NCBI GenBank assembly: GCA_900168235.1
Contig: FUZG01000018.1
Location: forward strand, 1-52,230
DNA length: 52,230 bases
Direction: 5' to 3'
Source: Lachnospiraceae bacterium
Lineage (GTDB): Bacteria; Bacillota; Clostridia; Lachnospirales; Lachnospiraceae
In this document: positions 47,099 through 52,230 of the stretch, one piece after another
Position numbering within the stretch: position 1 is the first letter of the stretch
Layout of the letters: each line of letters begins with the position of its first letter
Notes under the pieces: generated by a model
The model's input: the letters and a program-made list of their open reading frames with translations, nothing else
The model's database searches: none
What the model was told of the DNA's origin: nothing
Translations under genes and position numbers: made by a program

Positions 47099-48253
47099 TT
47101 AGTATGCAGCGTCAACGATCTCCTGAGTTACAGGGATAAGATCCTCAGTAACTTCCTCACCGCTTGCATTTGTGTATGTGATGGACTTCAGATCAGACTC
47201 AGCAACATACCAAGGCTCAGCCATGAATGTTTCCTTCTGAACTTCCTCGCCTGCCTGCAGAGACTGAACGATCTTTGCGCAGTCCGGACCGGAAAGAGGG
47301 TTGCACTGGAAGTCAGCGTTGATCTTTCCTTCAAGTACCTGCTGAAGACCTGCAGTACATGCATCGAAGGAGATAAGGATTACATCACCGTCAACACCGT
47401 AGGATACACCAGCTGCATCCATAGCCTGCTGAGCACCAAATGCCTCGTTATCGTTCTGGCAAACTACAACGTTGAACTTGCCGTTGTAAGACTTGCAGTA
47501 AGACTCCATAACTTCCTGGCCGCCTTCCTGTGTGAAGTCACCAGTCTGCTCATCAAGCTTGTTCCAGCCTTCAGAATCAACATACTGATCAAATCCCTCA
47601 GAACGTCCAAGCTGTGCAGAAGCACCTGTTGTACCGGAGATTACAAGGATGTTAAGCTCCTCGATGCCCTTAGCTGCTGCGTAATCCTTAAGCCAAGCAC
47701 CTGCTGCGATACCCTCGTTCTTGAACTGGGAACCAACCCATGCAGTGTACTTATCGGAGTCATCGATTGTACGGTCGATTACGATTACCGGAATACCAGC
47801 GTCCTCACACTCCTGAAGAACTGTATCCCAACCTGTTGATACGATCGGGTCGATTACGATGTAATCAACATCCTGCTGAATGAAGTTACGTACTGCCTCA
47901 AGCTGAGCTGCGGAATCGTTATCGCAGTCTACGAACTGAAGGTCGAAGCCGTTCTCTGCTGAGAAAGCATCCTGTACAGACTTTGTAGCTGCTGTACGCC
48001 AGTCAGACTCGTGACCAACCTGTGCGAAACCAACGGAGATTGTCTCACCTGATGCTGCATCAGCGCCTGCCTCAGAAGCGATCTCAGATGCTGCCTCCTC
48101 AGCGGATGCAACTGTCTCTGCTGCCTGAGAAGCTGCCTCAGATGCTGCCTCAGAAGAAGCTGCTGCCGGAGCCGGTGCGCTTCCGCCGCAACCTGCGAGC
48201 ATTGTTGCTGCCATTGCTGTGCTTAAGAGTACGCTAACTACTTTACGTTTCAT
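47099..48253 (-). CDS. ytfQ: Sugar ABC transporter binding lipoprotein, YtfQ-like
   Basis: 384 residues. Lipobox LAGC with Cys22, a long Ala/Ser/Glu-rich linker (about 25-70), then a periplasmic-binding-protein type I domain. The opening GFAQVGHESDWRTAATKSV and IDPIVSTGWDTVLQECEDAGIPVIVIDR match the YtfQ group, which binds furanose forms of sugars such as galactofuranose and arabinofuranose. Given the AraR-like regulator and sites nearby, L-arabinose(-furanose) or a related pentose is the likely ligand. A GGGAGG ribosome binding site precedes the ATG. Confidence 0.9.
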   Translation of the reverse strand: MKRKVVSVLLSTAMAATMLAGCGGSAPAPAAASSEAASEAASQAAETVASAEEAASEIASEAGADAASGETISVGFAQVGHESDWRTAATKSVQDAFSAENGFDLQFVDCDNDSAAQLEAVRNFIQQDVDYIVIDPIVSTGWDTVLQECEDAGIPVIVIDRTIDDSDKYTAWVGSQFKNEGIAAGAWLKDYAAAKGIEELNILVISGTTGASAQLGRSEGFDQYVDSEGWNKLDEQTGDFTQEGGQEVMESYCKSYNGKFNVVVCQNDNEAFGAQQAMDAAGVSYGVDGDVILISFDACTAGLQQVLEGKINADFQCNPLSGPDCAKIVQSLQAGEEVQKETFMAEPWYVAESDLKSITYTNASGEEVTEDLIPVTQEIVDAAY

Positions 48254-48286
48254 TGTGTTAATCCTCCCTTACATAAATAAGTATGT

Positions 48287-48321
48287 TTTGTATTTACAAA
48301 CGTGTATTTACACGGTTTGTA
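48287..48321. promoter_or_regulatory. AraR-like operator cluster upstream of the YtfQ-like gene
   Basis: TTTGTA-TT-TACAAA (48287-48300) has the arms and spacing of the Bacillus AraR operator (ATTTGTACGTACAAAT). GTGTA-TT-TACAC (48302-48313) and a half-site TTTGTA (48316-48321) follow at once. I see no strong promoter in this 102-base gap, so the sites may act on a weak promoter or as a roadblock. Confidence 0.62.
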
Positions 48322-48355
48322 CTATGTTAATAACAACTATACAGTGGTCTTCTCC

Positions 48356-49948
48356 TTACCAGTGCATTGTCTCGATAGCCTTTGCCTCTACATCGATGGC
48401 ATCCTTGTAGTTCTGGATAAATTTCTCATATCCTTCTACTTCTGCAGGATCAGGCTGAACTGTTGAACCCTTAAGTTCTGCAAAGATCTCCTTCTCAAGA
48501 TAATCTTCAAGCTTTGCTCCGTTACCTTCGATCATGTAAGCTGCAAGAAGAGCCATTCCCCAAGGACCACCCTCACTTGCTGTATCCATAACGGTTACCG
48601 GTGCATTTACAGCTGCTGCAAGATAATTCTGGCAAACACCCTTCTGTGTGAAGAGTCCTCCGTGACCTGTGATCCTGTCAACCTTTGCCTGCTCCTGCTT
48701 AAGAAGAATATCCATACCGATCTTTACTGCACCGAATGCTGTGTAAAGATGAGATCTCATAAAGTTTGCAAGATTGAACTTGCTGTCCGGCATATATGTG
48801 AAGAGCGGACGGCCCTCATTCAGATGTGTAACACCTTCTCCTGAATAATATCCGTATGAAAGAAGTCCGCCACAATCCTTATCACCCTCAAGAGAGTTAA
48901 AGAACAGTGTTTCAAATACCTTCTGCTCGCTTACTGCGACGCCTGCTTTTTCGGTAAACTCTTTGAAAAGACCAACCCATGCATTTATATGAGTAGTACC
49001 ATTATTTGCATGAGACATTGCTACGGGGAGACCTGTCGGTGTTGTAACCATATCGATCTCTCTGTAAACCTTTGAGAGAGGCTTTTCAACTACCAGCATT
49101 GCGAATGTTGATGTTCCTGCTGATACATTACCTGTTCTCGGAGCAACTGCATTTGTTGCTACCATTCCGGTTCCTGCATCACCTTCTGAAGGAGCGAGCG
49201 GGATACCTGCCTTAAGATTTCCTGTAGGATCGAGCCACTTAGCACCTTCTTCAGTAAGTGTTCCTGCCTTTTCACCGGCAACCAGAACCTTCGGAAGAAT
49301 GTCCTTTGTCTTCCAGGGATAATTCTCAGAAGCGATGAGCTCTTCGAACTTATCCATCATTGTCTGATCGTAGTCATTTGTATTTGAGTCGATCGGGAAG
49401 ATACCGGAAGCATCGCCAACACCTGTTGTCTTCTCTCCTGTAAGCTTCCATGTAGCGTAAGAATCAAGAGTTGTTACAAAATCAAGATCCTTAACGTGAT
49501 CTTCATGATCCAGAATACACTGATAAAGATGTGATATAGTCCATCTTAAAGGTACGTTGAAATTGAAAAGATCAGTAAGCTTGTCAGCAGCAGCCTGAGT
49601 ATTACTGTTTCTCCAGGTCTGGAACGGTGTGAGAAGCTTTCCGCTCTTATCGAATGCCATATATCCGTGCATCATAGCACTGATACCCATAGCACCGAAT
49701 GTTGTGATAGTCACGCCGTACTGCTCTTTGACACTTGCTGCCATCTTTGCGTAACAGTCCTGAACACCCTCGGTGATCTCATCGATACCGTATGTCCAGA
49801 TCCCATCAACCAGTGAATTTTCCCAGCGATGTGAACCCTTAGCAAGAACATTGCCCTTGAGGTCGATCAGCACTGCCTTGATGTTAGTGGAACCGAACTC
49901 AATACCAAGAGCGGTCTTTCCACTTTCAATCAGTTCTTTTGCTCCCAT
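48356..49948 (-). CDS. FGGY-family carbohydrate kinase (ribulokinase/xylulokinase-like)
   Basis: 530 residues from MGAKELIESGKTALGIEFGSTNIKAVL. It has the two actin-like ATPase domains of the FGGY family: the phosphate-1 loop GIEFGSTNIK near residue 14, GISAMMHGYMAF near 80, GDAGTGMVATNAVAPRTGNVSAGTS near 255 and the adenosine-site ITGHGGLFTQKG near 425. It is related to L-ribulokinase and D-xylulokinase but longer and not assignable to one by eye. The AraR-type regulator just upstream and the furanose importer downstream favour an L-arabinose-pathway kinase. The start at 49948 has AAGGAG 7 bases upstream. A start 8 codons earlier has none. Confidence 0.88.
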   Translation of the reverse strand: MGAKELIESGKTALGIEFGSTNIKAVLIDLKGNVLAKGSHRWENSLVDGIWTYGIDEITEGVQDCYAKMAASVKEQYGVTITTFGAMGISAMMHGYMAFDKSGKLLTPFQTWRNSNTQAAADKLTDLFNFNVPLRWTISHLYQCILDHEDHVKDLDFVTTLDSYATWKLTGEKTTGVGDASGIFPIDSNTNDYDQTMMDKFEELIASENYPWKTKDILPKVLVAGEKAGTLTEEGAKWLDPTGNLKAGIPLAPSEGDAGTGMVATNAVAPRTGNVSAGTSTFAMLVVEKPLSKVYREIDMVTTPTGLPVAMSHANNGTTHINAWVGLFKEFTEKAGVAVSEQKVFETLFFNSLEGDKDCGGLLSYGYYSGEGVTHLNEGRPLFTYMPDSKFNLANFMRSHLYTAFGAVKIGMDILLKQEQAKVDRITGHGGLFTQKGVCQNYLAAAVNAPVTVMDTASEGGPWGMALLAAYMIEGNGAKLEDYLEKEIFAELKGSTVQPDPAEVEGYEKFIQNYKDAIDVEAKAIETMHW

Positions 49949-50003
49949 TTTGTGCTCCTTAATATTATTCAAACCGGATTACCGGTTTTTAACTTTATAT
50001 AGA

Positions 50004-51122
50004 TCAATACTTCCTAAGTGATATCTCCGGATCCGGAAGATCCATATCCCTTATGGAATTTCTGAAAACCGGTTCGCTCTTAAATAAGTAATTGCCGTCA
50101 AATCCCGGTTCTTCAATCATCCTTATCAGATTCTCAGCTGTCTTTCTGCCGAGCAGTTCTTTCGGATGTGCGAATGAGGTGAACGGAACCTGACTGATCC
50201 TTGCAAGCTCCGAATCATCAAAACTTACAATAGACAGATCCTCAGGAACTCTGAGTCCCTTTTTAAGAGCCATTCCTATGAGCTGGAAAGCAGCTTCATC
50301 GTTGTAACATACAACCGCGGAACATTCTTTCAGTCTTTCAAATATATAGTCTTCAAGGATCGTAAGATCCTCAAGTGCACAGTTATCAACCCAAATGATG
50401 TAATTTGAATTGGTCTTGATCCTGGATTTCAGGAGAGCCTGTGTGTAACCGTAATATCTAAGCTGACCCTGTCCATCGTCACATTTGAAGATACCACCGA
50501 TCTTTTTATGTCCGTTTCTTATCAAAAGATCAGTTGCAGACTTGGCAATGCCTTCATCATCTATACGCACGCACGGCATATGAAGCGATGGGTAAGATGC
50601 ATTAAAGAAAAGGACCGGTATGTTTCTCCTGGCAAACTCCTTATAGAGCCTCAGGTTCGGATTAGGTAATGCACTCTTTGACGGTTCTGCGATAAGTCCA
50701 TCTATATCGCCTTTCTCCAACAGACTTTCAAGAATATCTGCTTCATGCATTATCCTGTCATCTGTGAATGAAAGCTGTGTGGTATATCCTGACTTCGCCA
50801 AAGTTGTCTCAATACCTTTTAACGTGGGCGGGAATATATATCCGTCAAGATATGTACTCATTACTGCTACGTTCATGTGACGTTCTCTCTTTATAGCTGA
50901 GATTCGATCACCGATATAAGTACCGCTTCCCTGAACCCTTGTGAGGATATGCTGGCTTTCTAATTCAGCTGTTGCACGACGGATGGTCTGTCTGCTGAGT
51001 CCGAACATCTCGCTGAGTTCATTCTCTGACTGAATCCTCTCGCCGTATTTAAGATTACCTGATTCAATATTATCTTTGATCCAAGTAATTACCCTCTGAT
51101 ACTTGGGTTCCTGTCCCGTCAT
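50004..51122 (-). CDS. araR: AraR-type transcriptional regulator (GntR N-terminus, LacI-type sensor)
   Basis: 372 residues. The N-terminal GntR winged helix (about 6-72) contains NELSEMFGLSRQTIRRATAELESQHIL and VQGSGTYIG. The C-terminal domain is a LacI/periplasmic-binding-type sensor (about 80-360, GGIFKCDDGQGQLRYYGYTQALLK, VVCYNDEAAFQLI, SIVSFDDSELARISQVPFTSFAHPKELLGRKTAENL). This hybrid layout is that of Bacillus AraR, which represses arabinose genes until L-arabinose binds. AAGGAAG precedes the ATG. Several TTGTAC/GTACAA sites in its own upstream region suggest autoregulation. Confidence 0.85.
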   Translation of the reverse strand: MTGQEPKYQRVITWIKDNIESGNLKYGERIQSENELSEMFGLSRQTIRRATAELESQHILTRVQGSGTYIGDRISAIKRERHMNVAVMSTYLDGYIFPPTLKGIETTLAKSGYTTQLSFTDDRIMHEADILESLLEKGDIDGLIAEPSKSALPNPNLRLYKEFARRNIPVLFFNASYPSLHMPCVRIDDEGIAKSATDLLIRNGHKKIGGIFKCDDGQGQLRYYGYTQALLKSRIKTNSNYIIWVDNCALEDLTILEDYIFERLKECSAVVCYNDEAAFQLIGMALKKGLRVPEDLSIVSFDDSELARISQVPFTSFAHPKELLGRKTAENLIRMIEEPGFDGNYLFKSEPVFRNSIRDMDLPDPEISLRKY

Positions 51123-51156
51123 GCTTCCTTCCCGATCTTTCCTAAAATCTCCTGAG

Positions 51157-51455
51157 CTTGTACAAGTCGTTCAACCTGTTTGGTTGACCATACAATTATA
51201 TAACATGTACAACTCATTTCCTTGCAAATGGTATTGTCAATTTCTATGTACAAGTATGGACCAAAACATACCAATAGTCAACAATGTATTGCAAATTTGT
51301 AGGTTGTACTAGTTTTAAGTTGTTGTTTTTGTATATTTTTCCGAACACAACTTAAAATTTGCCGTCAATCTGATCAGTTAGTCGACTTTTCACCCCATTT
51401 GTGTCTTATGTATACAAATTCTGATCTTTTACACCTTGTATATGAGCACTTGTAC
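51157..51455. promoter_or_regulatory. araR upstream region: promoter and AraR-like half-sites
   Basis: A promoter TTGACT (51281-51276), 17 bases, CATACT (51258-51253) reads toward araR. Around it are CTTGTACAAG (51157-51166), GTACAA (51207-51212 and 51248-51253, the latter touching the -10), TTGTAC (51304-51309) and TTGTAC (51450-51455). There is also an inverted repeat TCAACC/GGTTGA at 51171-51187. The 508-base gap 51123-51630 holds no gene that I can see. Confidence 0.45.
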
Positions 51456-51585
51456 CATACATGTACACATTTGTCCTTATAGTTTTATCACATGTATATT
51501 TGTAAACTTTACATATCAGCCTGGCTTACGCCTGATACGTTTCCTCATCGCTCGCAATCCGGATCTATATATAAAAATGCACGCA

Positions 51586-51622
51586 AAAAATCCCTTAGGA
51601 CATATCAACTGACCTAAGGGAT
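51586..51622 (-). terminator. Terminator after tRNA-CAU
   Basis: ATCCCTTAGG / CCTAAGGGAT perfect 10-bp stem followed by six T on the minus strand, nine bases past the tRNA. A weaker TATCAG/CTGATA hairpin lies further on at 51514-51537. Confidence 0.92.
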
Positions 51623-51630
51623 GATAAGAG

Positions 51631-51704
51631 TGGAGCTTCAGGGACTCGAACCCGGGACCGGACGGTTATGAGCCGTCTGCTCTAACCAACTGAGCTAAAG
51701 CTCC
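51631..51704 (-). tRNA. tRNA with CAU anticodon (elongator Met, or Ile2 read with lysidine)
   Basis: 74 bases. Acceptor GGAGCTT / AAGCTCC, anticodon stem GACGG / CCGTC with loop CTCATAA (CAT), T-loop TTCGAGT, discriminator A. CCA not encoded. The body resembles both elongator tRNA-Met and Firmicute tRNA-Ile2, so the amino acid is left open. The D-arm and acceptor are not those of initiator tRNA. Confidence 0.9.
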
Positions 51705-51726
51705 GTATGTAATATTGTATTGTGAT

Positions 51727-51759
51727 AAAAAAGCACCTCGCGCTCTATACTGCGCGAAG
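51727..51759 (-). terminator. Terminator between tRNA-Glu and tRNA-CAU
   Basis: CTTCGCGC / GCGCGAGG stem (one G·T pair) with an 8-base loop, followed by TGCTTTTTT on the minus strand. It would end the rRNA transcript after tRNA-Glu, leaving tRNA-CAU to read-through. Confidence 0.7.
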
Positions 51760-51769
51760 CGCGATTAAG

Positions 51770-51841
51770 TGACCCGGACGGGAATCGAACCCGTGTTACC
51801 GCCGTGAAAGGGCGATGTCTTAACCGCTTGACCACCGGGCC
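51770..51841 (-). tRNA. tRNA-Glu (anticodon TTC)
   Basis: 72 bases. Acceptor GGCCCGG / CCGGGTC with one G·T, anticodon loop CTTTCAC (TTC), T-loop TTCGATT, discriminator A. CCA not encoded. Confidence 0.95.
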
Positions 51842-51845
51842 AAAG

Positions 51846-51917
51846 CTCCCCGAGCAGGGCTCGAACCTGCAACAACTCGGTTAACAGCCGAGTGCTCTAC
51901 CATTGAGCTATCGAGGA
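51846..51917 (-). tRNA. tRNA-Asn (anticodon GTT)
   Basis: 72 bases. Acceptor TCCTCGA / TCGGGGA with one T·G, anticodon loop CTGTTAA (GTT), T-loop TTCGAGC, discriminator G. Four bases from tRNA-Glu and about 73 bases downstream of the 23S end. Confidence 0.95.
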
Positions 51918-51990
51918 ATATTGATGTTATGTACACCAAAAACCGAATCTCGAATCAAATTTTCATCCTGGAATAACTTCCCGATTTATC

Positions 51991-52230
51991 TTGGACAAGC
52001 ACTCGACCTATTAGTAATGGTCAGCTGCACACCTCACGGTGCTTCCACCTCCATCCTATCTACCCTGTACTCTTCAGGGGGTCTCGCGGATCTCATGAAT
52101 CCTTGGATATCTCATCTTGAGGTCGGCTTCACGCTTAGATGCCTTCAGCGTTTATCCGATCCGGATTTGGCTACCCTGTTGTGGAATTGGTTTCCAGCAG
52201 GTGCACCAGTGATCCGTCCATCCCGGTCCT
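51991..52230 (-). rRNA. rrl: 23S ribosomal RNA, 3' end only (partial)
   Basis: The minus strand reads the conserved 3' region of 23S rRNA, ending AATAGGTCGAGTGCTTGTCC near 51991. Also seen are GGATGGAGGTGGAAGCACCG upstream and the GGACGGATCACTGGTGCACC-type segment at the right edge. About 240 bases are present and the rest lies outside. The exact 3' end is uncertain by a few bases. Confidence 0.96.

Overview
The window looks like the chromosome of an obligately anaerobic, fermentative Firmicute of the Lachnospiraceae (Butyrivibrio/Roseburia-like). This is inferred from the 16S 5' end, the gene content (groESL under CIRCE control, HPr/EI, addAB, hemZ, a SEC-C methionine aminopeptidase, DUF342/FapA) and strong AAGGAG-type ribosome binding sites. 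Nearly everything is on the minus strand, together with the rRNA genes at both edges. The only plus-strand genes are a dipeptide epimerase and a tRNA-Arg pair. Both edges lie inside rRNA operons: the 16S 5' end at 1-95 and the 23S 3' end at 51991-52230. The segment is therefore bounded by direct rRNA repeats, as a contig broken at rrn copies would be.

Reading left to right: 1-2.6 kb holds an rrn promoter, groEL-groES and CIRCE. 2.7-6.7 kb holds a DUF819 membrane protein divergent from an L-Ala-D/L-Glu-type epimerase, then an M20 Xaa-His dipeptidase, which suggests use of peptides or muropeptides. 6.8-12.7 kb holds a zinc-ribbon/TPR membrane protein, a 49-residue protein, a FapA-like protein and valS. 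12.8-24.8 kb is housekeeping: a flippase-like protein, ybaK, ptsI-ptsH, hemZ, thiamine pyrophosphokinase, an HPr-like protein without the catalytic histidine, asnA, map, a VanZ protein, an ABC-2-like permease, guaB and a small membrane protein. 24.9-35.3 kb holds a CPBP protease, addA, addB, nadE and hslO. 35.4-35.9 kb has a duplicated tRNA-Arg(ACG) behind a perfect promoter and a four-copy 45-bp repeat that runs into the end of a GNAT gene.

36.7-43.2 kb is the most unusual part. It is a tight six-gene operon combining a complete SsuABC/TauABC-type importer (lipoprotein, permease, ATPase) with a threonine-synthase-like PLP enzyme, a glycerol-dehydrogenase-like metal enzyme and an Ldh2/malate-sulfolactate dehydrogenase-family enzyme. 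Its roughly 300-base leader has a good promoter, a 14-codon ORF with its own ribosome binding site and a Cys codon just before the stop, and three stable hairpins. I propose an uptake and conversion route for a C3 sulfonate or a related acid, with a cysteine-sensing attenuator. That function is inference.

43.3-51.2 kb is a pentose/furanose module: a YtfQRT-YjfF-type ABC importer, an FGGY kinase and an AraR-type GntR/LacI repressor, with AraR-like TTTGTA-NN-TACAAA sites in front of the binding protein. araA and araD are absent from the window. The right edge carries tRNA-CAU, tRNA-Glu and tRNA-Asn downstream of a 23S gene. No 5S gene is visible in the usual place.

A second theme is the PTS. 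The HPr encoded here keeps His15 but has Lys at the regulatory position 46. The separate HPr-like protein keeps the Ser46-type motif but lacks the His15 region. The two phosphorylation sites are thus split between two proteins.
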